64,000 bases of DNA from Proteocatella sphenisci DSM 23131 (GCF_000423525.1 NZ_AUID01000015.1:1-64000); one strand, 5' to 3'. Positions 33,861 through 42,785 are shown, counted from the stretch's first letter. Made by a program: numbers and translations. The notes: a model not told the origin generated them from the letters alone.

Positions 33861-34826
33861 TTACCATTCTATCAGTATTGATCCCCATGTGAGACCGGCT
33901 CCAAAACCAGCTATGATTATTTTGTCTCCTTTTTTAAGAAGGCCAAGATTGTTCATTTCTGCAAGTGCTATTGGAATACTTGCTGATGATGTGTTTCCGT
34001 AGTTTTCGATATTCATGTAGAACTTATTGATATCTATTCCAAGTTTTTTGGCTACAGTTTCTATTATTCTGAAATTGGCCTGGTGTGGGACGATATATTT
34101 TATATCATCATTGGTAAGGTTATTTCTTTCTAATATAACTTCGATAAGTTCACTTAGTGCTCCAAGTGCAAATTTGTAAACTTCTCCGCCATTCATTGAC
34201 AGTTTTGGAAGTGTAGATGCATCCTGAGAAGTGTGCATTGCGTTATTTACGTTTACACTTTGAATCTGTATATTGTGAGCGGTATCATATTCACCCTGAA
34301 GATAGATATCTTTTATTTTATCATTTAAATCCTTTGTAAGGACAAGTGCACCGGCGCCATCGCCAAATATTACACAGGTATTTCTGTCAGTATAGTCTAA
34401 CACTTTACTTAGAACTTCAGAACCTATTACAAGTGCATTTTTTGCAATTCCATTTTTTATCATCGAACTTGCTATTCCAAGAGCGTATACAAATCCTGTA
34501 CAACCAGCAGAGATATCAAAGGCAACCGCATTCTTTATTCCCAGTTTACCCTGAACCATGCTTGCTGTAGAGGGAGTGAAGTGATCTGGAGTTATTGTTG
34601 CAACAAGAACAAGATCTATATCTTCTAGGTTTACATTTGAATTTTCAATTGCTTGTTTTCCTGCTTCATAAGCAAGGTCAGATGTATTTTCTCCGGCAGA
34701 AATATTTCTTTTCTTTATACCAGTTCTTTTTTCAATCCATTCAGAGCTTGTATCTACAAGTGTTGTAAGATGGTCATTGCCCAGGCTGAATTTGGGAGCA
34801 TAGCTTCCTGTTGAGATTAAAGACAT
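33861..34826 (-). CDS. fabH: 3-oxoacyl-[ACP] synthase III
   Basis: A 321-residue initiating condensing enzyme. The active-site Cys is in DISAGCTGFVYALGIA. The His and Asn of the triad are in YIVPHQANFRII and NIENYGNTSSASIPIAL, and the protein ends IIAGFGAGLTWGSILIEW. It condenses acetyl-CoA or a branched acyl-CoA with malonyl-ACP. It is the first gene of the fab operon; a promoter lies at 34885-34913. Confidence 0.96.
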   Translation of the reverse strand: MSLISTGSYAPKFSLGNDHLTTLVDTSSEWIEKRTGIKKRNISAGENTSDLAYEAGKQAIENSNVNLEDIDLVLVATITPDHFTPSTASMVQGKLGIKNAVAFDISAGCTGFVYALGIASSMIKNGIAKNALVIGSEVLSKVLDYTDRNTCVIFGDGAGALVLTKDLNDKIKDIYLQGEYDTAHNIQIQSVNVNNAMHTSQDASTLPKLSMNGGEVYKFALGALSELIEVILERNNLTNDDIKYIVPHQANFRIIETVAKKLGIDINKFYMNIENYGNTSSASIPIALAEMNNLGLLKKGDKIIIAGFGAGLTWGSILIEW

Positions 34827-34884
34827 ATATTACCTCTTTCTTTGCGATTCCATATGTGTAAAATGTGGAATAATGATATGGTTA

Positions 34885-34913
34885 ATAATAATACTAAAAT
34901 GGTTTTTTGTCAA
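34885..34913 (-). promoter_or_regulatory. Promoter of the fab operon
   Basis: On the minus strand, TTGACA (34908-34913) and TATTAT (34885-34890) are 17 bases apart, about 60 bases upstream of fabH. No clear FapR or FabT operator could be recognised. Confidence 0.7.
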
Positions 34914-34951
34914 CAGTTCTTAATAAAAAAAATATAGACATTGGAAAATAA

Positions 34952-34993
34952 GTGTTTTTATCAGACACACATAAACATGTCTGATAAAAACAC
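34952..34993. other. Perfect 16-bp inverted repeat between fabH and the GntR gene
   Basis: The arm at 34952-34967 pairs exactly with 34978-34993 around a 10-base spacer. It lies upstream of both divergent promoters and lacks a T-run, so it is either a regulator-binding site or an old terminator-like relic. Confidence 0.6.
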
Positions 34994-35012
34994 TGAATAA
35001 AAAAATATATTA

Positions 35013-35060
35013 TTGACATGTGCTTTGTATTATTGTATTATATAATTAGTACAGTGGTAC
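35013..35060 (+). promoter_or_regulatory. Promoter and likely autoregulatory operator of the GntR operon
   Basis: TTGACA (35013-35018) and TATTAT (35036-35041) are 17 bases apart. Just downstream, GTAC (35049-35052), four bases, GTAC (35057-35060) forms an inverted repeat at the transcription start, in the position expected for a YtrA-type repressor site. Confidence 0.6.
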
Positions 35061-35104
35061 AATATGAAAATATGAATGATTATTCTGATGTTAAGGAGGT
35101 AAAC

Positions 35105-35560
35105 ATGGCTTGGAATTTTGAACAGGACAAACCCATATATATACAGATTATAAACAAAATAGAACTTGGAATATTATCTGGAGAGTATAAAGCTGGGGCA
35201 AAACTCGATTCAGTAAGAGAGCTTGCATCTATTGCAGGAGTTAATCCAAATACTATGCAAAAAGCTCTGCAAGAACTTGAAAACATGAATTTAGTATATA
35301 GCCAGAGGACAAGTGGAAGATTTATAACAGATGACGAGTCTGTTATAAGTCGCCTGAGAAGAAAACTTGCAGGGGTAAAGATAGTATCTTTTATGAATGA
35401 CATGAAAAAACTGGGATATACTATTGATGAAATCGAAAACATGATGAAGGACTACCATGAACAGGGAGAAAAAGCATTTGAAGCCCAGGAGGTAACTTCG
35501 AAAAAACTTACAAAAGCAGTTGGAAATCTGGAAGATCTTTTAAAGGAGGGTATAAAGTAA
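35105..35560 (+). CDS. GntR-family regulator, YtrA subfamily
   Basis: A 151-residue regulator. The winged-helix domain spans about 8-75 (PIYIQIINKIELGILSGEYK, then GAKLDSVRELASIAGVNPNTMQKALQELE). It is followed by a short helical dimerisation domain of about 60 residues, the hallmark of the YtrA subfamily. Such repressors usually control an adjacent ABC transporter, and one follows with a one-base overlap (TAATG). The ATG at 35105 is chosen because AAGGAGG lies 6 bases upstream; upstream in-frame codons cover the promoter and operator. Confidence 0.9.
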   Translation: MAWNFEQDKPIYIQIINKIELGILSGEYKAGAKLDSVRELASIAGVNPNTMQKALQELENMNLVYSQRTSGRFITDDESVISRLRRKLAGVKIVSFMNDMKKLGYTIDEIENMMKDYHEQGEKAFEAQEVTSKKLTKAVGNLEDLLKEGIK

Positions 35561-36261
35561 TGAATGAATATATTTTGCAATGCAATGATCTTACGAAAAA
35601 GTTTGGAAGCAAGACGGCACTTTCAAGAATAGACTTAAAACTAAAACGAGGGAAGATAACGGGATTGCTTGGACCCAACGGAAGTGGAAAAACAACGCTC
35701 ATAAAGCTGGCTAACGGACTTTTGCATCCTGATGGTGGAGAAATTCTTATAGATGGCAATGCTCCAGGAGTAGAATCAAAGACTATAGTTTCATATCTTC
35801 CTGAAAAGACATATCTAAATGATTATATGACCGTAAAAGAGATAATACAGTTTTTCTGTGATTTTTACAGTGATTTTGACAAAAACAGGGCGATGGACAT
35901 GCTGGCAAGACTTGGCATAAACGAAAATGACAAGCTCAAGACTATGTCAAAAGGCACAAAAGAAAAAGTCCAACTTATACTTGTTATGAGCAGAAGAGCT
36001 CAGATATATTTTCTAGACGAGCCTATTGCAGGAGTTGACCCTGCAGCAAGGGATTATATACTGGAAACTATAATTACTAATTATGACGAGAATGCGGCTA
36101 TTGTTATTTCGACTCACTTGATTGCAGACATTGAAAAAGTCCTTGACGAAGTTATATTTATTAAATATGGAGAAGTCGTTATGCATAAGAGCGTAGATGA
36201 AATAAGAGAAGATGAGGGAAAGAGCGTGGACATGCTTTTCAGGGAGGTGTTTAAATGTTAG
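35560..36261 (+). CDS. ABC transporter ATPase (YtrB-like)
   Basis: A 233-residue ATPase. Walker A is GPNGSGKTT, and Walker B is IYFLDEPIAGVDP. The signature is divergent (MSKGTKEKVQL), as usual in transporters paired with YtrA regulators. The Q-loop region is VSYLPEKTYLN. It overlaps the permease gene by 7 bases. Such systems typically export or sense cell-envelope-active peptides; the substrate here is unknown. Confidence 0.88.
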   Translation: MNEYILQCNDLTKKFGSKTALSRIDLKLKRGKITGLLGPNGSGKTTLIKLANGLLHPDGGEILIDGNAPGVESKTIVSYLPEKTYLNDYMTVKEIIQFFCDFYSDFDKNRAMDMLARLGINENDKLKTMSKGTKEKVQLILVMSRRAQIYFLDEPIAGVDPAARDYILETIITNYDENAAIVISTHLIADIEKVLDEVIFIKYGEVVMHKSVDEIREDEGKSVDMLFREVFKC

Positions 36262-37049
36262 GAAAATTGCTTAAATATGAAATGAAGGGGACTGGGAGAA
36301 CCCTGTTACCTTTTTATGGACTTATGATTACACTCGCAGCTATAACGAGACTATTCAATGGAATTAACATATATGAGTTCAGCAAACTTGGACAGATTGC
36401 AATGGGAATCGTAGCATTTTCATACGGACTTACAGCTACCTCTGTTATGATGCTTACTGCATTTCTTGTAGTACAGCGTTTCTACAAAACAGTTTATGGG
36501 GATGAGGGATATCTTACCCATACTCTTCCTGTCAAATCAAGAGACATAATAATAAGTAAGACAATTTCATCTTTTGTATGGGTTGCACTTAGCGCACTCA
36601 TTGCTGGTATATCTGTAATTATAATAGCCTATCAGGCGGGAATGTGGAATGATATTCTTTATGCTTTAAATTACTGGACAGAAGGAATAGTGTTTGGGAA
36701 AATAATAATAACAGGTGTAAATCTAATGCTGCTTTCGATTTTTTCGATAATATCCATGACACTTATGGTATACATGTCTATATCTATAGGGCAGCTGTTT
36801 AAAAGAAAACTGATAGGATCTCTAGGGGCATTTATTGGAGTGAGCTTTATAGTTAACACTGTAACGGGAATAATTGGTAACAGTAGAATAGCTGAAAAAT
36901 TCATAAATATAAGTGGTCAAAATTCAGCGCAGGCAATTTCTGATTTCAATGTATTAGTATGGATCTTAATAGCATTTTATATAATAAAAATAGTGATATA
37001 CTATTTTGTTACTGAACATATGATGACAAAAAAACTCAATCTTGAATAA
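36255..37049 (+). CDS. ABC transporter permease
   Basis: A 264-residue membrane protein with six predicted segments. The N-terminus MLGKLLKYEMKGTGRTLLPFYG and the segment GDEGYLTHTLPVKSRDIIISK are typical of ABC-2-type permeases next to YtrA/YtrB-like genes. AGGGAGG lies upstream within the ATPase gene. It ends the operon at the terminator 37050-37084. It acts with the ATPase encoded at 35560. Confidence 0.85.
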   Translation: MLGKLLKYEMKGTGRTLLPFYGLMITLAAITRLFNGINIYEFSKLGQIAMGIVAFSYGLTATSVMMLTAFLVVQRFYKTVYGDEGYLTHTLPVKSRDIIISKTISSFVWVALSALIAGISVIIIAYQAGMWNDILYALNYWTEGIVFGKIIITGVNLMLLSIFSIISMTLMVYMSISIGQLFKRKLIGSLGAFIGVSFIVNTVTGIIGNSRIAEKFINISGQNSAQAISDFNVLVWILIAFYIIKIVIYYFVTEHMMTKKLNLE

Positions 37050-37084
37050 AACAAAAACAGGGCTTTGCCCTGTTTTTGTTTTAT
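37050..37084. terminator. Bidirectional terminator
   Basis: ACAAAAACAGGGC pairs with GCCCTGTTTTTGT around TTT. It serves the ABC operon and, from the other side, the minus-strand gene ending at 37084. Confidence 0.9.
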
Positions 37085-37530
37085 TAATAGTTATATTTGT
37101 GCTTGCTTGACTTGTAGCTTTGAGTTTTGCCTAATTTTTTGTTGGATCCTGAAATAAGACCAAAAACTATGCACAAGATGAGGGTTACATAACCATAATT
37201 CATTATGCTTTGTGCTGCAGATTCAAAATTGATCAGTAAAGACCTCAAAAGAGGATAATCTCCATAATTTGAGAAATCAAATAAATAAGCGCCTATAAGA
37301 CTAAATACTCCGATGGAAAAAGAAACAATCGAAAGCACTATTTTGTCGTGATTTTGAGTTTTTCTATTTTCAGTAATGTTTATTATTATTATTGAAGATA
37401 CAAAAGATGTAACTAAAATAGTAAAAACAGGACTCATATCCAGTGGTCCTTTAATGAGTACGGTGTCTCTTGCCAGAAAAGAGCCGGTAATTATTATTGT
37501 GAGTAAAACAATTTTATTAAAACTTCTCAT
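37084..37530 (-). CDS. Hypothetical four-segment membrane protein
   Basis: A 148-residue protein that is not recognised. Four hydrophobic segments are visible (about 5-20, 32-50, 63-85, 105-125), followed by a Lys/Ser/Tyr-rich tail (KTQSYKSSKHKYNY). AAAGGAAG precedes the ATG, and TTGGTA/TACTAT boxes 17 bases apart lie about 25 bases upstream of the ribosome site. The stop directly abuts the terminator at 37050-37084, which supports it being a real gene. No function can be given. Confidence 0.65.
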   Translation of the reverse strand: MRSFNKIVLLTIIITGSFLARDTVLIKGPLDMSPVFTILVTSFVSSIIIINITENRKTQNHDKIVLSIVSFSIGVFSLIGAYLFDFSNYGDYPLLRSLLINFESAAQSIMNYGYVTLILCIVFGLISGSNKKLGKTQSYKSSKHKYNY

Positions 37531-37646
37531 GTCATGACTTCCTTTCTTATCTGATAATAGTATACCAAAAAAGTGTACTTACCAACACATAATTTATGAT
37601 ATTATATATATATTGTGAATTTAAAAAACATCAGGAGGAATTATAA

Positions 37647-38282
37647 ATGACAAAAAAAATACTGCTTCTTAATCTGGGATTCTTTTTTTGCGCGCTTGGA
37701 AGTGTATTTTTTATAAGATCAGGAAGTGGAATGTCTCCGTGGGAAGTACTTCACAGTGGCATGGCAACGACACTGGGAATAAGAATTGGCAGAGCTGGTA
37801 TAATGGTGTCGGGAATAATAGTAGCTATTGATTACCTGCTGGGGGCAAAAATAGGCATAGGGACTATTTTAAATATGATTATAATAGGATTATACACAGA
37901 TATAATATTGTCGCTTGATATAATAAGAACCAGTGATATATATATGGTGCAGATTGCATTTCTTTTTGTAGGAATGTTTGCAATGAATATAGGTATATGG
38001 ATATATATAAGTCAAGGGCTTGGGGCTGGACCCAGAGATGGACTCATGGTAGCACTCTCAAAGCGTACCAATGTTTCGGTACAGGTAGTAAGAAGCTCAA
38101 TTGAAACAGGTGCAGTAATAATTGGCATAATGCTTGGAGGAAGTTTTGGTTTTGGAACAATAATATGTGCGCTTTTGGCGGGGCCTTTTATGAAACTGAT
38201 ATTTGACAAAATTGGATTTGATGTAAAGGGCGTAGAACATACTTATATAGGAAACTACACTTTAAAAAAAGGTGAACTATGA
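37647..38282 (+). CDS. YczE/YitT-like membrane protein
   Basis: A 211-residue integral membrane protein with five or six segments. It has GSVFFIRSGSGMSPWEVLH near the N-terminus and SQGLGAGPRDGLMVALSKRT in the middle, both hallmarks of the YczE/YyaS group (COG2364). Function is not established. It overlaps the metallophosphoesterase gene by 4 bases (ATGA), suggesting co-translation. CAGGAGG precedes the ATG. Confidence 0.85.
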   Translation: MTKKILLLNLGFFFCALGSVFFIRSGSGMSPWEVLHSGMATTLGIRIGRAGIMVSGIIVAIDYLLGAKIGIGTILNMIIIGLYTDIILSLDIIRTSDIYMVQIAFLFVGMFAMNIGIWIYISQGLGAGPRDGLMVALSKRTNVSVQVVRSSIETGAVIIGIMLGGSFGFGTIICALLAGPFMKLIFDKIGFDVKGVEHTYIGNYTLKKGEL

Positions 38283-39106
38283 GATTTATAGCTGGTGTTT
38301 TAAACAAAGTAGTAATTTTGACAATTCTTTTTTTAATGATACTGGGATACGGAATAATAATAGAACCAAATCTTCTTAGAATTAACAAAATAGAAGTTGG
38401 GACACTTACCAAGGGAAAAGTAAGAGTAGTACAGTTTTCAGATACTCATCTTGATGACAACTATACAATAAGAGATCTCGAGAAAATTGTCAGGATAATT
38501 AATCATCAAGACCCTGATATAATAGTGTTTACAGGAGACCTTATAGATTCGGTGCAAGACAGTAAATATCCAGAAGACGCACTCAAGACCCTAAAAAAAC
38601 TTGATGCAGAACTTGCAAAAATTGCGGTGTTTGGAAATCACGACTATGGTTCACAGGGATATAAATATTACAGGAATATGATGGAAGGGGCAGGCTTTAA
38701 GGTCCTTGTCAACGAATCGGTGATATTAAATCCAGGCGGTCAAATGATGATAAATGTTGTAGGTTTAGATGATGCACTGCTTGGAAATCCTGATTATAAA
38801 AAAGTGTCTTCACTTATAACCAAGAAGTACTATGATATACTTGTAATGCATGAACCAGATGAAATAAGTCACTTTGAACAAGACCCTTATGAACTTGCAC
38901 TTGCAGGCCACAGTCATGGGGGGCAGATAAGGATTCCATTTATAGGGGAAGTAAGTACTCCACCCCTGGCAAAAAAATATGTCAAAGGTATGTATGAAAT
39001 AACAGAAGAGAAAAAACTCTATGTAAGCTCAGGAATAGGAACGACTGTATTACCTGTCAGACTGATGAATATACCTGAAATAGCTGTTATAGACGTGAAT
39101 ATCTAG
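38279..39106 (+). CDS. Membrane-anchored metallophosphoesterase (YkuE-like)
   Basis: A 275-residue calcineurin-fold phosphoesterase. The N-terminal hydrophobic segment (VVILTILFLMILGYGIII) anchors it. All metal-site motifs are present: FSDTHLD, FTGDLID, GNHDYG, VMHEPDE, and AGHSHGGQIRIP. Relatives include YkuE and UDP-diacylglucosamine-hydrolase-like enzymes, and many are envelope phosphatases. The substrate is unknown. The start overlaps the previous stop. An outward-facing catalytic domain is inferred from the signal anchor. Confidence 0.88.
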   Translation: MRFIAGVLNKVVILTILFLMILGYGIIIEPNLLRINKIEVGTLTKGKVRVVQFSDTHLDDNYTIRDLEKIVRIINHQDPDIIVFTGDLIDSVQDSKYPEDALKTLKKLDAELAKIAVFGNHDYGSQGYKYYRNMMEGAGFKVLVNESVILNPGGQMMINVVGLDDALLGNPDYKKVSSLITKKYYDILVMHEPDEISHFEQDPYELALAGHSHGGQIRIPFIGEVSTPPLAKKYVKGMYEITEEKKLYVSSGIGTTVLPVRLMNIPEIAVIDVNI

Positions 39107-39117
39107 AAAAATATACA

Positions 39118-39156
39118 ATTGTAATCAAATTGTAAATGGATTGTACAGCTCTTGTT
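39118..39156 (+). promoter_or_regulatory. Helically phased ATTGTA repeats upstream of secreted protein gene
   Basis: ATTGTA occurs at 39118, 39129 and 39140, exactly 11 bases apart, with a degenerate copy (CTTGTT) at 39151. An 11-bp direct-repeat period is typical of OmpR/PhoP-class response regulator boxes. It ends 88 bases before the start codon. Confidence 0.5.
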
Positions 39157-39243
39157 ATGGTATTATTTGATTAATTTTGATAATATTACAGGTGTAAGGT
39201 AAATAATTTAGTTTTTGAAAATTTTCATAAATAGGAGGTTTAC

Positions 39244-40458
39244 ATGAAGCGAGATATAAAAAAATTAATGGCACTGGTAATGGTTGGCTCAATGATAGCA
39301 ACACCACTTTCAGCAAGTGCAGAAAAAGGCGGAAATTCTGACAAAGGAGATACTTTGACTACAAATTCAGATGAGTCTGCACAGGTAGAAAAAGCTTCAG
39401 GTATCATACAGTCTGTTGAAGGTGACGTAATAGTTGTTAACACTTCTGAGATGGGTATAGGCAGATTTATTGCAAATAAAGAAGTTGAAATAAAAGATGG
39501 AAATGGGAAAAAAATCACGGTTGCTAATTTAAAAGCAGGTATGACAGTGGATATGAGAGGCGACTTTAGAGTAGCTGGACTAAGCTACCCAGCATATTAT
39601 GGTGGTACCCAGGAGATAAGTGTAAGAGCTGAAAAAGAAACAGTTACACAGGCTGTCTCAGACAATGAATATTTATATTTTGAAGGAAAAGTAACTGATA
39701 CTGATGACAACAGAATAACGGTTACAAGCGGAGGTGTATCAAGGATATTTCATCTTTCTACGGTAATAATAGATACTGAAAAGGGGAATATAGTATCTCC
39801 AAATGAAATAAGCAAAGGTGATACAATTACGGCGCTTTATACTTCTAATACACCTATGGCGCTGAGCGAGCCACCACAGATAAATCCACTTATGATAGTA
39901 CTTCATGACGGAGACAACTATGTAAAGATAGATCACTTCGACAAGGATCTGCTTAGTTCAGATAAAAATCTGCAACTGGTGCTTGCTGATAATACTATAA
40001 TCGAAGCTTTTAAAACAAAGCAGATAGTAAAAGCTGAAGATATAAAAAACAGAGATTTGATGGTCATATATGGAGCTACTACAAGAAGCATACCAGCTCA
40101 GACTGTGGCATCGGGAATTAAAAAGATAATTCTTCTTCCAGAACTTGAAAATAATGCTTCAGACAAAGAAACTGGAACCCCAAACTCCAACTCAGATACA
40201 GATAACAAAGGAAACAAGGCCAATGCTCATGCTAAAAATGCGATAGCAAAAGAAGCTAGAAGTATGGGATACAAAGTTAACTGGAATCCAAAATCAAAAG
40301 TTGTGGTAATGACAAAAGGATCAGAAACAATAGAAGTATATGTGGGGACTACAAGATACAAGATAAATGGGATTGAAAAAAGATCAATTGTGACAAACAA
40401 CATAGTAAATGGTACGACTTACGTTGGAAATGAAATACTGGACTTGCTGAAGAAATAA
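39244..40458 (+). CDS. Secreted protein with C-terminal stalk (copper amine oxidase N-like) domain
   Basis: A 404-residue exported protein. The signal peptide (LMALVMVGSMIATPLSASAE) is cut near residue 26. Residues 45-300 hold repeated small beta domains (KASGIIQSVEGDVIVVNTSE, then EGKVTDTDDNRITVTSGGVS), perhaps OB-like. After an Asn/Asp/Lys linker, residues about 330-404 match the copper amine oxidase N-terminal 'stalk' domain common in clostridial secreted proteins (ARSMGYKVNWNPKSKVVVMT, ending YVGNEILDLLKK). No enzyme motif is seen. A phased response-regulator-like site precedes it. The role is likely cell-wall associated, otherwise unknown. Confidence 0.75.
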   Translation: MKRDIKKLMALVMVGSMIATPLSASAEKGGNSDKGDTLTTNSDESAQVEKASGIIQSVEGDVIVVNTSEMGIGRFIANKEVEIKDGNGKKITVANLKAGMTVDMRGDFRVAGLSYPAYYGGTQEISVRAEKETVTQAVSDNEYLYFEGKVTDTDDNRITVTSGGVSRIFHLSTVIIDTEKGNIVSPNEISKGDTITALYTSNTPMALSEPPQINPLMIVLHDGDNYVKIDHFDKDLLSSDKNLQLVLADNTIIEAFKTKQIVKAEDIKNRDLMVIYGATTRSIPAQTVASGIKKIILLPELENNASDKETGTPNSNSDTDNKGNKANAHAKNAIAKEARSMGYKVNWNPKSKVVVMTKGSETIEVYVGTTRYKINGIEKRSIVTNNIVNGTTYVGNEILDLLKK

Positions 40459-40502
40459 ACTAAAAGTGAATTATAAGTGGTTAATTATATTGAAATGTCA
40501 GG

Positions 40503-40532
40503 AGCGAGCAGTTACAACTGTTCGCTTTTTTT
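40503..40532 (+). terminator. Terminator after stalk-domain protein
   Basis: AGCGAGCAGTT pairs with AACTGTTCGCT (one G-U pair) and is followed by seven T residues. Confidence 0.85.
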
Positions 40533-40543
40533 GTTGAAAATGA

Positions 40544-40572
40544 TTGCAAAATTAATACTATTACGTTATAAT
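40544..40572 (+). promoter_or_regulatory. Promoter of the EF-G-like gene
   Basis: TTGCAA (40544-40549) and TATAAT (40567-40572), spacer 17 bases. Confidence 0.7.
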
Positions 40573-40635
40573 TGTTTAAAATACTCAATATTTTGAAAAT
40601 TGCATACAATGGCATTGCCAGAAGGAGGATTTGAC

Positions 40636-42621
40636 ATGAGGGTTTATGAGAGTGATAAAATCAGAAACGTTGCAATACTGGGACACAGTGGTTCGGGAAA
40701 GAGTAATCTTACAGAAGCAATACACTACACAGCAGGGTTGACAAACAGAATTTCAAAACCAACAGACGAGGCAAAATTTACTTCTTCAATGGGATTATTT
40801 TCAATAGAATATAAGAACAATAAATACAATTTTATTGATACTCCCGGATATTTTGATTTTGCGGGAGAACTCACTTCGGCAATGAGAGCTGTTTCGGGTG
40901 CTATAATAGTTGTAGATGGAACTACGGATTTGCAGGTAGGAACAGAAAAGTCGCTCGAGATAACAGATGAGCTCAATATACCTAAATTTATATTTGTTAA
41001 CAAGATAGACAGTGACAAGGCTGATTATGAAAAAATTCTGGACCAGCTTAGAGACCGATATGGCAAAAAAGTAGCACCCTTTCACGTGCCATGGGGCAAG
41101 GCAGAAGACTTTAAGGGATTCATCAATGTAGTTGACATGTTTGCAAGAGAGTATAACGGAAAAGAATGCGTGACTGTAGAAATGCCAGATGACATGCATT
41201 TACAGGTAGATCCAATCAGAGAAATGCTTTTAGAGTCGGTTGCAGAAACTGATGAAGAACTGATGGAGAAATTCTTCAATGGAGAAGCTTTTACAAAAGA
41301 AGAGATAACAAAAGGACTTAGAATAGGAGTGCTTTCTGGAGAAATCATACCGGTACTATGTGGTTCTACGGCAAAGAATATAGGTGTACATACACTTATG
41401 GATATGGTGGTAGATTATCTTCCTACTCCAATTGATGCAGGACTTCCAAGATATTCTACGGTATCTGTAGCTCAGATATTCAAGACAATGATAGATCCTT
41501 TTCTTGGGAGAGTATCATATGCAAGAATATGTGAAGGTGACTTTAAGCAGGAAATGGAAATATTCAATGTAAATCGAAATACCAAAGAACGAATCCATAA
41601 GATGTTTACTATAGTTAATAAAGAACTTAAAGAAATTGAAACAGCGCATTGTGGGGATCTTGTAGTATTTACAAAGCTAAATGATATACTTACAGGTGAA
41701 ACTCTTTCTACCAGGGATGGCTATGGTCAGCAGCCTGATATGGATTTCCCAAAACATCAGATGTTAGTGGCAATTGAGGCAGTTAACAAAAATGATGAGG
41801 ATAAGATTTCTACAGGTATCCAAAGACTTAAAGAAGAAGACCCGTCATTCACATATTACAGGAACAAGGAAACAAAACAACTGGTTCTTGGAGTTCAGGG
41901 AGATATACATGTGAATGCAATAAAGGATAAATTAAAAGATAAATTTGGGGTAGAAGTGCTGATAAAAGATCTCAAGGTACCATACAGAGAAACTATAAAG
42001 GGAAATTCCGACGTACAGGGAAAACACAAGAAACAGTCAGGTGGTCACGGTCAGTATGGTGATGTAAAGATAAAATTTGCACCTTCAAGTGAAGCTTTTG
42101 AATTTACAGAAGAAATTTTTGGAGGCTCTGTTCCAAAATCATATATTCCGGCAGTAGAAAAAGGACTCAGAGACTGCCTTGAGCATGGTGTGCTAGCGGG
42201 ATATCCTGTGACAAATATTAAAGCAACTCTTTATGATGGATCCTATCATGATGTAGATTCATCAGAGATGGCCTTTAAAATGGCAGCAAGTTTAGCCTTT
42301 AAAAAAGGAGTAGAAGAAGCTAAACCCGTTCTTCTTGAACCTGTGATGAAACTCTCCATAGTTATTCCTGAGGAATACATGGGAGATATAATGGGAGATA
42401 TGAATAAAAAAAGAGGAAGAGTTCTGGGGATGGAACCTTTCAAAAATCATAAGCAGATAATATTTGCAGAAGCGCCACAAGCTGAAACTTTTAAATATGC
42501 AATAGATCTTAAGGCCATGACACAAGGAAGAGGATACTTTGAGATGGAATTTGTAAGATATGAAGAAGTCCCTGGGCAGATGGCAGAAAAGATAATTGCT
42601 GAAGCAAAAACTGAAAAATAA
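40636..42621 (+). CDS. Elongation factor G-like GTPase (EF-G paralogue)
   Basis: A 661-residue translational GTPase shorter than canonical EF-G (about 690). G1 is GHSGSGKSN instead of AHVDAGKTT; G3 is DTPGYFDFAGE, where EF-G has DTPGHVDF; G4 is NKID. Domains II-V follow, with RETIKGNSDVQGKHKKQSGGHGQYG (split here for length: RETIKGNSDVQG then KHKKQSGGHGQYG), the EF-G domain IV block. The substitutions place it in the EF-G-like subgroup found in Clostridia and Thermotoga beside a normal FusA, not the housekeeping factor. ATG at 40636 follows GAAGGAGG. Single-gene unit with its own promoter and terminator. Role unknown; a ribosome-associated or recycling function is possible. Confidence 0.88.
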   Translation: MRVYESDKIRNVAILGHSGSGKSNLTEAIHYTAGLTNRISKPTDEAKFTSSMGLFSIEYKNNKYNFIDTPGYFDFAGELTSAMRAVSGAIIVVDGTTDLQVGTEKSLEITDELNIPKFIFVNKIDSDKADYEKILDQLRDRYGKKVAPFHVPWGKAEDFKGFINVVDMFAREYNGKECVTVEMPDDMHLQVDPIREMLLESVAETDEELMEKFFNGEAFTKEEITKGLRIGVLSGEIIPVLCGSTAKNIGVHTLMDMVVDYLPTPIDAGLPRYSTVSVAQIFKTMIDPFLGRVSYARICEGDFKQEMEIFNVNRNTKERIHKMFTIVNKELKEIETAHCGDLVVFTKLNDILTGETLSTRDGYGQQPDMDFPKHQMLVAIEAVNKNDEDKISTGIQRLKEEDPSFTYYRNKETKQLVLGVQGDIHVNAIKDKLKDKFGVEVLIKDLKVPYRETIKGNSDVQGKHKKQSGGHGQYGDVKIKFAPSSEAFEFTEEIFGGSVPKSYIPAVEKGLRDCLEHGVLAGYPVTNIKATLYDGSYHDVDSSEMAFKMAASLAFKKGVEEAKPVLLEPVMKLSIVIPEEYMGDIMGDMNKKRGRVLGMEPFKNHKQIIFAEAPQAETFKYAIDLKAMTQGRGYFEMEFVRYEEVPGQMAEKIIAEAKTEK

Positions 42622-42683
42622 TATTATGGACACTTGGCACTGAAGGTAACAAACGATTTGGAGAATATAGGAAAGATTTATAA

Positions 42684-42722
42684 AAAAAGGGTTATACAAT
42701 TAAATTGTATAACCCTTTTTCA
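42684..42722 (+). terminator. Terminator after EF-G-like gene
   Basis: A perfect 16-bp stem (42685-42700 with 42704-42719) and a T-run. The short loop means the tip opens in practice. Confidence 0.9.
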
Positions 42723-42785
42723 TTTTATATCCTGGTTTCCAGAAGGGAACTAGCAACTTGAAACTATACAACCATCAAAATCCTT

